From the NCBI GenBank assembly GCA_016713535.1, contig JADJOY010000017.1:1-64000 (forward strand): a stretch of 64,000 nucleotides of DNA, given 5' to 3'. Both the position numbers and the translations under genes were made by a program. The notes under the pieces were generated by a model. That model was given only the letters and a program-made list of their open reading frames with translations. It was not told the DNA's origin and searched no databases. Shown here in pieces: positions 39,261-47,986 of this stretch. The stretch is from JADJOY01 sp016713535 [NCBI: Deltaproteobacteria bacterium] (GTDB lineage Bacteria > JADJOY01). Positions within the stretch are counted from its first letter, which is position 1. Every line of letters starts with the position of its first letter.

Positions 39261-41288
39261 TCACAGGATCGGCTTGCCGTCCATGTTCGCGGGCACCGCC
39301 ACGCCGAGGCGCTTCAGCGCGGTCGGGCCGATGTCGACGATGCCGGGGCTCTTCGACTGGATCGGCACGCTGGCGAACACCACGCCCTGGGTGTCCTTGG
39401 GGTCGGAGGAGGAGTGGTCGCCGCTCCACTTCTTCTCGTTGGTGACCACGACCTCCTGGGTCATCCCGCCGAGGATCGACTTCCAGTCGGTGCGATAGCC
39501 CTCGACGAAGGCGACCTGCAGGTCGGGCGCCTTGGCGGCGGCGTCGCCGGTGAACGACTTGTCGCCCCGGAACACACCCGCGACCGCCTTGGTGTTGGTC
39601 TTGGGATCGACCAGCGCGCCGAGCTTGGCGGAGATCTCGGTGACGAGCTTGTCGTACTCCTCGCCCTTGGCGACGATGCCGTTCTTCTCGCGTCCGGCGA
39701 GGTTCACGTAGATCTGCCCGGTGCCGAACGCGTACGCCTTGGTTTTCGTCCACTCGGCGTCGAGCAGGAAGTCTCCGTTCGGCATGTCGGCGGGCTTCAC
39801 GGCGTCGCCGCAGCCCTTGCCCTTCAGGGTGAGGAAGCAGTTCTGCACCAGCCACGTGTTGAGGTTCACGCCACGGCGGAACGAGTGGAAGCCGTGGTCC
39901 GAGATCACGATCAGCGTGTCCTCGGGCTTGAGCACGGCTTGCACCTTGCCGACGAACGCGTCCATGCGCCGGTAGGCCTCGCGGATCGCGTTGCCGTAGC
40001 GCTTGGCTAGCGCGGCGTCGTACTCCGGGTGGCCGGTGTCGAGCAGGCGATAGAAGAGGTGCGAGATGCGGTCGGTCGCGGTGAAGGCCGAGATCACCAG
40101 ATCGAACGGCTGCGCGAGGGCGTCGATGGTCTTCTGCTCGCGCTCCTCGACGATCGAGTAGACGTCCTGGAGGAAGGTCTCCTCGTCGACGCCGTAGTTG
40201 TCGGCGTTGAGCGCGGAGGTGTCCTCGACCCAGCCGACGGTCTTGAACACGCCCTTCTTGGCGAGCTCGGCGCCGTAGCCGTTGGGAGAGGTGACGGGGA
40301 TCGGCGGGTTGCGCGGGTCCATGCTCACCGGCGCCAGGTAGATCCGGACCTCCGGCGCCACCGAGAGGACTCGCGCGCGGGTCACGCCGTGCTCGACCAG
40401 CGCGTCGCCGAACGCGAACGACACGTCGTACCAGCCTGTCCACGCGCCCGCCGCGGCCTCCTGGGCTTGGCCGCCGATCGTGAGACGGACCTTGCCGCCG
40501 CCCAGCTTCTCGACCTTCACCGGTACCTTGAGGCGCGGGCGAGGCTTGGTGGTGGCGCGCGCGTCGACCGGTCCCTCGAGGGTGGACTCGGCGACGTCGT
40601 TCTTGAACTCGAGGCGGAACGGCACGCCACCCGAGATCGGCTTCGCCGAGTCCGCGGGCTTCACGTCGCTGCCGTAATACGCGTAGCTCGAGTTGGTCAT
40701 GCGGAGGTCAGGGACGCCGAGCCCCGAGAGCATCCGGCTCTGCTCGTTGAGCGGGTCGGGCGGGAAGGTGTAGGGCACCGACAGCACCGCCACCGCGAGG
40801 CCGGCGTCGGACGCGACCTTCCAGAACGGTGGACCCTGGCGCGGGTTGGTGGCGCGCGGCGGGGTCGCGAGCTTGCCGTCGGGGGTGAACGTGGGATCGA
40901 CGTAGTCGTTGGTGCCGACTCCGGGCAGGTAGCTCGACGGGTCGCGCTTGATGAAGTCGAAGATGCCGTGCTTTCCGGGATTGGTGCCGGTCGCGAAGCT
41001 CGCCCACGCCACCGGCGACTGCGGGGGCAGGGTCGACTCGAGCGGCGCGAACGCTCCCGACTGCGCGAGGCGCTTCAGGTTCGCGAAGTCTCCGTCCTTG
41101 GCCCACTTCTGGTAGAGCTCGGGGTCGACGCCGTCGAAGCCGAGGATCACCACCCGTCCACCGGGACGCTTGCCGGCGTGGGCCGGCGTGGAACTCACGA
41201 CGACGGCGACGAGACCCGCCACCGCCACCAGCGCGGCCGCGGCGGCCACGCGCGATCGCGACGGAAGCGAGGGCGAGCGCAACCTCAT
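39261..41288 (-). CDS. Exported alkaline-phosphatase-family protein
   Basis: 675 residues with a signal peptide (AAAAALVAVAGLVAVVVSS, cut after AHA). Motifs: VVILGFDGVDPELYQKW, PPQSPVAWASFATGTNPGKHGIFDFI, FTATDRISHLFYRLLD, LIVISDHGFHSFRRGVNLN and the closing DIGPTALKRLGVAVP. These match the type I phosphodiesterase/nucleotide pyrophosphatase group, with Ser at the nucleophile position. Large substrate-domain insertions span residues about 180-330. It is a paralogue of the gene at 34.1 kb. ATG at 41288 follows AGGAGGGG. It is first in the run of three superfamily members and likely acts on envelope phospho-compounds in the periplasm. Confidence 0.88.
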   Translation of the reverse strand: MRLRSPSLPSRSRVAAAAALVAVAGLVAVVVSSTPAHAGKRPGGRVVILGFDGVDPELYQKWAKDGDFANLKRLAQSGAFAPLESTLPPQSPVAWASFATGTNPGKHGIFDFIKRDPSSYLPGVGTNDYVDPTFTPDGKLATPPRATNPRQGPPFWKVASDAGLAVAVLSVPYTFPPDPLNEQSRMLSGLGVPDLRMTNSSYAYYGSDVKPADSAKPISGGVPFRLEFKNDVAESTLEGPVDARATTKPRPRLKVPVKVEKLGGGKVRLTIGGQAQEAAAGAWTGWYDVSFAFGDALVEHGVTRARVLSVAPEVRIYLAPVSMDPRNPPIPVTSPNGYGAELAKKGVFKTVGWVEDTSALNADNYGVDEETFLQDVYSIVEEREQKTIDALAQPFDLVISAFTATDRISHLFYRLLDTGHPEYDAALAKRYGNAIREAYRRMDAFVGKVQAVLKPEDTLIVISDHGFHSFRRGVNLNTWLVQNCFLTLKGKGCGDAVKPADMPNGDFLLDAEWTKTKAYAFGTGQIYVNLAGREKNGIVAKGEEYDKLVTEISAKLGALVDPKTNTKAVAGVFRGDKSFTGDAAAKAPDLQVAFVEGYRTDWKSILGGMTQEVVVTNEKKWSGDHSSSDPKDTQGVVFASVPIQSKSPGIVDIGPTALKRLGVAVPANMDGKPIL

Positions 41289-41559
41289 GGATCGCCCCTC
41301 CTGGGCTCCGGATCCTGAGCGACGAGGCCAGCGCGGTCGCGGGGCTTCGTCAGATCTCTGGAAAATGGTTGGAAAGATTGCAAAACGTGTGCAAGCGAAG
41401 GCGCGCGAGCGTACCACGCGACCTCTCGATGTCAACGCGCCGCGGCACGCCACGAGCCGCGCTAGAATGGCGTTTTGGCTTTACATCGTGAGGTCCCCGG
41501 GCAATCCTTTTTCTGCAGGACCACTCCCGGTCGTCCCCTGAAACGAGGTCACCCCGACC

Positions 41560-42261
41560 ATGGCTACAGCGGCACGCAACGTGGATTCGGCGCGCAACGC
41601 CAAGGGCGCGCAGCCGATCCGCATCTTCCTCGCCGACTCGCAGGACCTGCTCCGGGAGGGGGTCAAGCGGATCCTCGCGCAGCGCGGAGGCTTCGAGGTC
41701 GTCGGTGAGGCCGGCGACGGCCAGACCGCGCTCGCGCAGGTGCTCAAGACCAAGCCCGACGTGGTGCTGATCGACGTCATGATGCCGGTTCTCAACGGCG
41801 TCGACGCCGCGCGCGAGATCCTGCGTGAGCTGCCCAAGACCAAGGTGTTGGCACTCACGATCTACGCGAGCGACGAATACATCCACCAGATCCTCGACGC
41901 CGGCGCCATCGGCTACATCCTCAAGGACGCCAAGAGCGAGGACCTGGTGCGCGCGCTCGAGCTGGTGAGCGACGGGATCCCGTTCTTCTCGCCGGCGATC
42001 AGCAAGACCGTGGTGGCCGGCTACCTGAAGCGCCGCGGCGAGTCGAAGAAGCCCGCACCCTACGATCAGCTCACACCGCGCGAGCGGCAGGTGCTTCAGC
42101 TCATCGCGGAGGGGCGGCGTAACCGCGAGATCTCGAGCCTGCTCCACCTCTCGATCAAGACGGTCGAGGTGCATCGTGCGCACATCATGGAGAAGCTCAA
42201 GGCGCGCAGCATCGCGGACCTGGTGCTGATCGCCATCGGCAAGGGCATCGTGAAGCTGTAG
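41560..42261 (+). CDS. NarL/FixJ-family response regulator
   Basis: 233 residues. Receiver with phospho-Asp72 (VVLIDVMMPVLNG), conserved Thr and Lys (LALTIYA, YILKDAKS), linker, then a LuxR-type helix-turn-helix (LTPRERQVLQLIAEGRRNREIS, LSIKTVEVHRAHIMEKL). DNA-binding transcription factor driven by an unidentified kinase; none is adjacent. It is divergent from the phosphatase/flippase block, across a 271-base gap that should hold both promoters, so it may control that block (inference). Start ATG at 41560. Confidence 0.94.
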   Translation: MATAARNVDSARNAKGAQPIRIFLADSQDLLREGVKRILAQRGGFEVVGEAGDGQTALAQVLKTKPDVVLIDVMMPVLNGVDAAREILRELPKTKVLALTIYASDEYIHQILDAGAIGYILKDAKSEDLVRALELVSDGIPFFSPAISKTVVAGYLKRRGESKKPAPYDQLTPRERQVLQLIAEGRRNREISSLLHLSIKTVEVHRAHIMEKLKARSIADLVLIAIGKGIVKL

Positions 42262-42324
42262 TTTTTGCGGGGGTATTTTCAATCCCCCCGCGCTCGTTTC
42301 CTCGGGGTCTTCGTCAAGACCCCG

Positions 42325-42351
42325 CCCCGGCCGGAGTGAATCCGGCCGGGG
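42325..42351. repeat. Perfect 11-bp inverted repeat
   Basis: CCCCGGCCGGA (42325-42335) and TCCGGCCGGGG (42341-42351) pair perfectly around GTGAA. No T-run follows. It may be a terminator for the regulator transcript or a protein-binding palindrome. Confidence 0.55.
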
Positions 42352-42491
42352 GCCCACCCCGAAGGCCACCGCGAATGCGGGGCGCGCCGCTGGCGCGGGC
42401 CGATCGAGTCTCCGGTCGTCGCCAACTTCGTGAAGCCGCGCGGGTCCCACCCCCGAGGCACTCGCTTCGCTCGTGCAGTCCCGCCGAGGCT

Positions 42492-42606
42492 GGGAATTTT
42501 CCACCGGGGTCGTTCACGGGAAGCCGCGTGGGCGCGGCGACGGGGATGGAACCCCGTCGCTACGAAGGGCTCTCTCGTAGCGCGGGGCGGGGATCCGTCC
42601 CCCCCG
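42492..42606. repeat. Dispersed repeat family A, copy 1 (most complete)
   Basis: Contains GCGACGGGG / CCCCGTCGC (9-bp stem, loop ATGGAA, 42537-42560), then GCTACGA / TCGTAGC (7-bp stem, 42559-42581), then CGGGGATCCGTCCCC. The loop and flanks recur at about 50.95 kb and 58.56 kb, including the upstream phrase AAGCCGCGTG. All copies are intergenic. Confidence 0.75.
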
Positions 42607-42744
42607 AGGCGCCTGCGTCGCGAGGCTCCCGATTCCTGTGTTTCCGCACCCGGTATGGAGGGCCCGCCTCCGGCGGGCCGCGATGCTTCGCGGCCGTGAC
42701 GGCTTCAGGTCCGCGGCGCGCGACCGGCAGGGATCTTCACAACG

Positions 42745-42836
42745 CGCCATTGAAAAGCATCACAAACCGCCATTCAAAATCATCACTTCACGCCAGTGAA
42801 AATGGTTGCAACACGCTTTCAGATCATCGCGACAAT
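42745..42836. repeat. Four degenerate 23-base tandem repeats
   Basis: Units begin at 42745, 42768, 42791 and 42814. The first two share CGCCATT-AAAA-CATCAC; the third begins CGCCAGTGAAAATG; the fourth, CGCTTTCAGATCATC, is more diverged. The exact 23-base period and the relative AT-richness stand out. This is an iteron-like arrangement; there are no spacers of CRISPR type. Confidence 0.55.
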
Positions 42837-42880
42837 GCAATGAAACCGGGCCGATATGGCCCTTCCTGGCCCCGCGAAGC

Positions 42881-43687
42881 TCAGCGCTTGAGGCCCAACA
42901 CGTCGGCCATGTCGTAGAGGCCGGCGCCCTGAGCCCACAGCCACCGCGCGGCCCGCACCGCGCCGCCCGCGAAGACTGCGCGGTCGCTGGCACGGTGGAC
43001 GATCTCGATCGCCTCGCCGATTCCGCCGAAGAGCACGTGGTGCTCGCCCACGTTGTCGCCGGCGCGCACCGCGTGCACGCCGATCTCGCGGCGGGTGCGC
43101 TCGCCCACCATCCCGTTGCGCCCGTGCACGGCGTCGCCCTGCGCGTCGCGCCCGAGAGCGGCCGCGACCACCTCGAGGAGCTTCGCCGCGGTGCCGCTCG
43201 GCGAGTCCTTCTTGAGGCGGTGGTGGGTCTCGATGATCTCGACGTCGTAGTCGTCGCCGAGGACGCGGGCCGCCTCGGCGGCCAGCGCGAACATCAGGTT
43301 CACGCCCACGCTCATGTTGGGCGAGAGCACGATCGGGATCTGGCGAGCGGCGTCCGCCACCGCGGCGCGCTGCTCGGCGGAGAGGCCGGTGGTGCCGATC
43401 ACCATCGGTGCGCCCCGGCGAGCGCACACCTCGAGGTGGCCCATCGTGGCCGACGGCGCGGTGAAGTCGACGACCACCGCGCGAGTCGAGAGCAGCGCGT
43501 CGAGCTCGTCGCCGATGTGCACGCCGCCGTTCGACGAGCCCGCGCCGAGCGCCGCGTCGGTGCCGAGCGCCGGGTGACCGGGCCGCTCGGTGGCGCCCGC
43601 CAGGGTGGTGGCCGGGTCGGCGGCCACCGCGCGGACCAGCGTGCGGCCCATGCGACCGGCCGCACCGGTGACGATCACCGGGATCAT
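42881..43687 (-). CDS. dapB: 4-hydroxy-tetrahydrodipicolinate reductase
   Basis: 268 residues. NAD(P)H-dependent reduction in the diaminopimelate/lysine pathway. N-terminal nucleotide site VTGAAGRMGRTLV, then DFTAPSATMGHLEVC, GTTGLS and the catalytic loop ETHHRLKKDSPSGTA (His155/His156, Lys160), followed by GEHHVLFGG. All family motifs are kept and the length is normal. ATG at 43687 lies 11 bases after dapA. Last gene of the lysA-dapF-dapA-dapB operon. Confidence 0.96.
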   Translation of the reverse strand: MIPVIVTGAAGRMGRTLVRAVAADPATTLAGATERPGHPALGTDAALGAGSSNGGVHIGDELDALLSTRAVVVDFTAPSATMGHLEVCARRGAPMVIGTTGLSAEQRAAVADAARQIPIVLSPNMSVGVNLMFALAAEAARVLGDDYDVEIIETHHRLKKDSPSGTAAKLLEVVAAALGRDAQGDAVHGRNGMVGERTRREIGVHAVRAGDNVGEHHVLFGGIGEAIEIVHRASDRAVFAGGAVRAARWLWAQGAGLYDMADVLGLKR

Positions 43688-43698
43688 GGCCGCTCCGT

Positions 43699-44574
43699 TC
43701 ACGGTAAACCGGCCGCGCGCAGCGCTTCCACGAGCTTGTCGCGGTTCGCGGCGAGCATCGGCGCGAGCGGCAGCCGCACCTCGTCGCTCGGGATCCGGCC
43801 CATGAGGGCGAGGGCCGTCTTCACCGGAGTGGGGTTGGTCTCGATGAAGAGCGCGCGCAGCAGCGGACCGATCCTGTAGTGCACCTCGCGCGCCCGCGCG
43901 AGGTCGCCGGCGAGCGCCGCGTCCGAGATCGCCGTCATCTCGCCCGGCAGCACGTTCGACGAGGCGCTGATCACGCCGCACCCGCCCACCGCGATGATCG
44001 GCAGCGTCAGGTTGTCGTCGCCGGACAGCACGTCGAACCCGGGCCCGCAGCGCTCGATGATCTCCGAGACCTGGCCGAGGTTCCCCGACGCCTCCTTCAC
44101 GCCCACGATCCCCTTCACCTGGGCCAGGCGCGCCATGGTCGCGGGCTCGATGTTGACGGCCGTGCGGCCCTGGATGTTGTAGACGACGATCGGCAGGTCG
44201 ACGGCCTTCGCCACCGCCTCGAAGTGCCGGAAGATCCCTTCCTGGGTGGGCTTGTTGTAGTAGGGCGTGATCATCAGCGCGCCGTCGGCGCCCGCCTCCT
44301 TGGCGTGGCGGGTGAGGCGGATCGCCTCGGCGGTGCTGTTCGAGCCGGTGCCCGCGAGCACCGGCACGCGGCGGCGCACCGTCTCGATGGTGAGCGAGAT
44401 GACCCGCGCGTGCTCCTCGTGGCTGAGCGTCGCGGACTCGCCGGTGGTGCCGCAGGGTACGAAGCCCTGCACACCGTCCGCGATGAGCCGCTCGATCAGG
44501 TCGCCGAGCGCCTTCTCGTCGACGCTGCCGTTTCGGAAAGGAGTGACGGTCGCGACGAAATTGCCCTTGAACAT
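43699..44574 (-). CDS. dapA: 4-hydroxy-tetrahydrodipicolinate synthase
   Basis: 291-residue TIM-barrel aldolase joining pyruvate and aspartate semialdehyde. Schiff-base lysine is Lys160 (GIVGVKEASGN); the CGTTGESATL motif and Tyr132 (VVYNIQGRT) are present. Gln replaces the common Pro in YNxPGRT, a variation I recall in other proteobacteria. ATG at 44574 follows GGGGGAAG at good distance. dapF lies about 100 bases upstream and dapB 11 bases downstream. Confidence 0.96.
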   Translation of the reverse strand: MFKGNFVATVTPFRNGSVDEKALGDLIERLIADGVQGFVPCGTTGESATLSHEEHARVISLTIETVRRRVPVLAGTGSNSTAEAIRLTRHAKEAGADGALMITPYYNKPTQEGIFRHFEAVAKAVDLPIVVYNIQGRTAVNIEPATMARLAQVKGIVGVKEASGNLGQVSEIIERCGPGFDVLSGDDNLTLPIIAVGGCGVISASSNVLPGEMTAISDAALAGDLARAREVHYRIGPLLRALFIETNPTPVKTALALMGRIPSDEVRLPLAPMLAANRDKLVEALRAAGLP

Positions 44575-44677
44575 CGTCTTCCCCCTGCTTCGATCCGCGC
44601 GGCGTCGCGCGGCGGGATCGTCCCCGCTCGCGCCGCCGTCCGGTGCGACGCCGCCTCGCACGGGCGAGGCGCCCTGC

Positions 44678-45502
44678 TCAGACCACGAGCTCGCCGCTGA
44701 ACACCTCGGCTCCCGGTCCGGTCATGAACACCGAGCTAGTACCGCCATCCCACTCGAGCACCAGATCGCCACCCGGCAGGCTCACCGTCACCGGCGACGC
44801 CGCCATGCCGAGGCGGATCGCCACCGCTGCCACCGCGCACGCGCCGGAGCCGCACGCGAGCGTCTCGCCGGCGCCGCGCTCCCACACCCGCATCCGCACG
44901 TGGTGGCGGTCGAGGAGCTCGACGAACTCCACGTTGGTGCGCCTGGGGAAGAACGGGTGGTTCTCGATCACCGGTCCGAGCGTGTGGACCGGCGCCGTCG
45001 CCACCGACTCGACGAACTGCACCGCGTGCGGGTTGCCCATCGAGACACAGCTGATGGAGACCGTGACGCCGCCGGCGGTGAACGGCCGGTCGACGACCTC
45101 GCCGTCGGCGTCGACCGGCACCCGGCGGGCGTCCCAGATCGGCGGCCCCATGTCGACGCGCACCGCGTCGCCCACGAAGGCCGGCGTGACCACGCCGGAG
45201 AGCGTCTCGACGCGCAGCGACGGACCCGCGGCGCGCCCGCGGCTTCTGAGGTAGAGCGCCAGGCAACGGATACCGTTGCCGCACATCTCCACCTCGGATC
45301 CGTCCTGGTTGTAGATGATCATCCTGGCGTCGGCCGTCGTGGAAGGCGCCGCCACCAGGATCTGGTCGCAGCCAAGGCCGAAGCGGCGGTCGCCGATCTT
45401 GCGCGCCAGCTCCGGGGTGACGGCGACCGGATGCTCGAAGCCGTCGAGAACGACGAAGTCGTTGCCGAGGCCGTGCATCTTGACGAACGGGAGGGTGGTC
45501 AC
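44678..45502 (-). CDS. dapF: Diaminopimelate epimerase
   Basis: 274 residues. Converts LL- to meso-diaminopimelate for lysine and peptidoglycan. Two-base racemase with both catalytic cysteines: Cys74 (EMCGNGIRC) and Cys217 (LACGSGACA). KMHGLGNDFVVLDG at the N-terminus is the family opening, and SMGNPHAVQFV is also present. GTG start at 45502; the stop of lysA lies 22 bases upstream. Confidence 0.96.
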   Translation of the reverse strand: MTTLPFVKMHGLGNDFVVLDGFEHPVAVTPELARKIGDRRFGLGCDQILVAAPSTTADARMIIYNQDGSEVEMCGNGIRCLALYLRSRGRAAGPSLRVETLSGVVTPAFVGDAVRVDMGPPIWDARRVPVDADGEVVDRPFTAGGVTVSISCVSMGNPHAVQFVESVATAPVHTLGPVIENHPFFPRRTNVEFVELLDRHHVRMRVWERGAGETLACGSGACAVAAVAIRLGMAASPVTVSLPGGDLVLEWDGGTSSVFMTGPGAEVFSGELVV

Positions 45503-45524
45503 GACCGCTGCTCCGGCGAAAGGC

Positions 45525-46769
45525 TCACACGACCTCGCCGCGCACGAGATCGTCGAGGGTCTCGCGCGGACGCACGACGCGCCAGGTGGTGCCGTCCACC
45601 ATGACCTCGGGCGGACGCGGCCGGGTGTTGTAGTTCGACGCCATCACGAAACCGTACGCTCCCGCGCTCATCACCGCCAGCAGCTCGCCGCGGCCCACGT
45701 CCGGAACCGGGCGGTCCTTGGCGAGGAAGTCGCCGCTCTCGCAGATCGGACCGACCACGTCCGCGGGGCGCGCGTCCACGTCGTCGCGCTGCTTGACCGC
45801 GTGGATCTCCTGGTAGGCGCCGTAGAGCGACGGCCGGATCAGGTCGTTCATCCCTGCGTCGACGATCACGAAGCGCTTGGCCTCGGTCTCCTTGCGGAAG
45901 AGCACCCGGGTGAGCATCACGCCCGCGTTGCCGACCAGCGATCGGCCCGGCTCGAAGAGCAGCTCGACGCCGAGGTGACCGACCACGCTCAGGACCTCGC
46001 GCGCGTAGTCCGCGGGGGTGGGCGGAACCTCGTTCTTGTAGGTGATGCCGAGCCCGCCGCCGAGGTCGAGGTGGCGGATCGTGTGGCCGTCGGCGCGGAG
46101 CTGCTCGAGGAGCTCGCCGACCTTCTGGAACGCGTCGCGAAACGGCGTGGTGCTGGTGAGCTGCGAGCCGATGTGGGCGTCGAGCCCGCGAACCTCGATG
46201 CCGGGCAGAGCGCCGGCGCGCTGGTAGACCTCGCGGGCGCGCGCGATCGCGATGCCGAACTTGCTGGTCTTGAGCCCGGTCGAGATGTAGGGGTGGGTCT
46301 GCGGGTCGACGTCCGGATTGACGCGCACCGAGATCGGCGCGCGGACTCCCTTCCCGGCGGCGATCTCGCTCAGACGCTCGAGCTCTTCCTCGCTCTCGAC
46401 GTTGAACATCAAGATGCCCGCGTCGAGGGCCTGGTTGATCTCGGCGTCGGTCTTGCCGACGCCCGAGAACACCACGTCGCCGGCCTTGCCGCCGGCGCGC
46501 AGGACGCGCTCGAGCTCACCGCCCGAGACCACGTCGAAGGCGCTGCCGAGCGAGCGAAAGAGGCCGAGCACGGCGAGGCTCGAGTTGGCCTTGACCGAGT
46601 AGCAGATGCGGTGAGGTACGCCCTGGAAAGCGTCGTACCAGCCGCGGAAGAAGCTGGTGAGCGCGCCCTGGCTGTAGACGTAGACGGGAGTCCCGACCTC
46701 GGACGCGATGGTCTCGAGTGGCACGCCCTCGGCGTGGAGCTCGCCGTTGGTGAACGGGAAGAAGTCCAT
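45525..46769 (-). CDS. lysA: Diaminopimelate decarboxylase
   Basis: 414 residues. PLP-dependent decarboxylation of meso-diaminopimelate to lysine. PLP lysine is Lys60 (ICYSVKANSSLAVL); HIGSQL, DLGGGLGI, EPGRSLVGNAG and the C-terminal CESGDFLA (substrate Cys) are all present. ATG at 46769 (MDFFPF) is preferred; the frame is open a further 15 codons upstream but without similarity. First gene of the lysine operon. Confidence 0.96.
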   Translation of the reverse strand: MDFFPFTNGELHAEGVPLETIASEVGTPVYVYSQGALTSFFRGWYDAFQGVPHRICYSVKANSSLAVLGLFRSLGSAFDVVSGGELERVLRAGGKAGDVVFSGVGKTDAEINQALDAGILMFNVESEEELERLSEIAAGKGVRAPISVRVNPDVDPQTHPYISTGLKTSKFGIAIARAREVYQRAGALPGIEVRGLDAHIGSQLTSTTPFRDAFQKVGELLEQLRADGHTIRHLDLGGGLGITYKNEVPPTPADYAREVLSVVGHLGVELLFEPGRSLVGNAGVMLTRVLFRKETEAKRFVIVDAGMNDLIRPSLYGAYQEIHAVKQRDDVDARPADVVGPICESGDFLAKDRPVPDVGRGELLAVMSAGAYGFVMASNYNTRPRPPEVMVDGTTWRVVRPRETLDDLVRGEVV

Positions 46770-46899
46770 GGATGCTGATCTTCTCGTGGAAAACGCGGGA
46801 AACGCCCGGTGCAAAGACGCGAAGTGTGATGACGCGCCGGGGCTAAGTCAACCGAGACGCGCGTCGCCGCGACGCGTGGCACTGCGGGCGGGGACAGGC

Positions 46900-46942
46900 C
46901 CCGCCCCTACGTTGCCTTGGGCGTTGGAACCGTAGGGGCGGG
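46900..46942. repeat. 12-bp inverted repeat next to the sulfotransferase stop
   Basis: CCCGCCCCTACG (46900-46911) and CGTAGGGGCGGG (46931-46942) are perfect complements 19 bases apart, abutting the stop codon at 46944. A GGGGACAGGCCCC hairpin precedes it. The CCCCTACG word recurs at about 18474, so this belongs to the dispersed intergenic repeats and may terminate the sulfotransferase transcript. Confidence 0.55.
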
Positions 46943-46943
46943 C

Positions 46944-47786
46944 TCAGCCCTCGTACACCCAGCGGCGCGCGACGGCGAGTAGCGCGCGCTGGAACGCGCT
47001 CCACTCCATCGGCTTGCCGAGGCGAGCCGGATCGGGGCGCAGGCTCGCGGCCACCGACGACTTGGTCTCCTCGTTGCCGTTGATGTCGTGGGAGGCGCGG
47101 CTCTCCCCCTCGAAGGGGTCGTGGAACGGCACGCCGAGCCGCTCGCCGAGCTCGCGCACCGTCGACTCCGGTCGCGACACGAGGTCCTCGTAGCGGACCC
47201 TGCGGTAGTGGGGGCGCGGCCGAAGAGACGCTCGCGCGAGCAGGTTGGTGCGCAGGTACTTGCCCACGATCGCGTCGAGGAAGCCGTGCTTCTTGCGGCG
47301 CATCCGCGACGCCACGTGTCCCTCGGGCGAGCGCACCAGGTGGATCACGTAGACGTCCTGTGGATAGGCCCGCACCAGCGGCAGGAGGCGCCACACCGAC
47401 TTCGAGTTGTCGAGGACGACTTCGGCGCCGGTCACGCTCTCGATCGCCTCGAAGAGCTCGCGGTTGGCCGCGCCGAACGGGTTCTTGCCGCGGCTCGAGA
47501 GCCGCCCACTGAGCGCGCGCACCCACTCCAGACCGCGTTCCGACGAGACCCGCGAGATCGGCACCATGTCGAGCTCGGTGGTGCGCGCGATGCGCCAGAA
47601 CACCGGACCCCACACCGGGCACTCGAGCGCGTGCAGCCCACAGCTACAGCGGCGACCGGTGGGATGCCAGTAGCGATCGAGGTACTGCAGCTCGCCGGCC
47701 GAGAAGATCCGCGGGTTCTGGTTGAGGATGCGCGTGAGCAGCGTCGAGCCGGTGTGCGTGCACGCGACGACGTAGGCGAGTTTCAT
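46944..47786 (-). CDS. Sulfotransferase family protein
   Basis: 280 residues. PAPS-dependent sulfotransferase fold: 5'-phosphosulfate loop THTGSTLLTRIL at the N-terminus, 3'-phosphate strand VYVIHLVRSPEGHVASRM, and a late RYEDLVSRPESTVRELGERLGVPF. A cysteine cluster (GRRCSCGLHALECPVWG) after the first helix may be structural or metal-binding. The acceptor is unknown; with glycosyltransferase and sulfatase-like genes nearby, an envelope glycan or lipid is reasonable. Start ATG at 47786. Confidence 0.85.
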   Translation of the reverse strand: MKLAYVVACTHTGSTLLTRILNQNPRIFSAGELQYLDRYWHPTGRRCSCGLHALECPVWGPVFWRIARTTELDMVPISRVSSERGLEWVRALSGRLSSRGKNPFGAANRELFEAIESVTGAEVVLDNSKSVWRLLPLVRAYPQDVYVIHLVRSPEGHVASRMRRKKHGFLDAIVGKYLRTNLLARASLRPRPHYRRVRYEDLVSRPESTVRELGERLGVPFHDPFEGESRASHDINGNEETKSSVAASLRPDPARLGKPMEWSAFQRALLAVARRWVYEG

Positions 47787-47917
47787 GGTGGTGTCGAGGC
47801 ATCCATCGCCGTCAGCGCGCCGCGCGCGGCAGGCCAGCCGTTACACGCGAATGTACCCGACGTTCAACGTGACGCGGAGAATGTGCGGAAACGCTCGTCG
47901 GATGACCTTCGAGGTTG

Positions 47918-47933
47918 CGGCGCCGAAGTTGCA
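47918..47933 (+). promoter_or_regulatory. Sigma-54 promoter candidate
   Basis: CGGCGCCGAAGTTGCA: GG and GC stand exactly 12 bases apart (-24/-12), with the full TTGCA -12 box. It lies 53 bases before the DUF4398 lipoprotein start and would drive that gene, the OmpA lipoprotein, CsbD and BON genes. Confidence 0.55.
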
Positions 47934-47986
47934 CTGCCCACCGTTGCGCGTTCGAACCTCCCAGCGCGCATTCCGGAGAACAGCTC

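Larger units (their letters stand above)
42262..42880. other. Repeat-rich intergenic region
   Basis: 619 bases without a gene. It holds, in order: a hairpin GCGGGGG/CCCCCGC just after the regulator stop (42267-42291); a perfect 11-bp hairpin (42325-42351); a family-A element (42492-42606); a hairpin GGCCCGCC/GGCGGGCC (42661-42679); and 23-base tandem repeats (42745-42836). The regulator gene and dapB converge on this region. Confidence 0.6.

Noticed and set aside
42267-42291. Rho-independent terminator after the NarL-type regulator
   Set aside because: The hairpin is good but has no T-run on its downstream side in either orientation, so I list it only as a hairpin within the gap.
42745-42836. 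CRISPR array
   Set aside because: The repeats are contiguous with a 23-base period, without spacers, and no cas genes are near.
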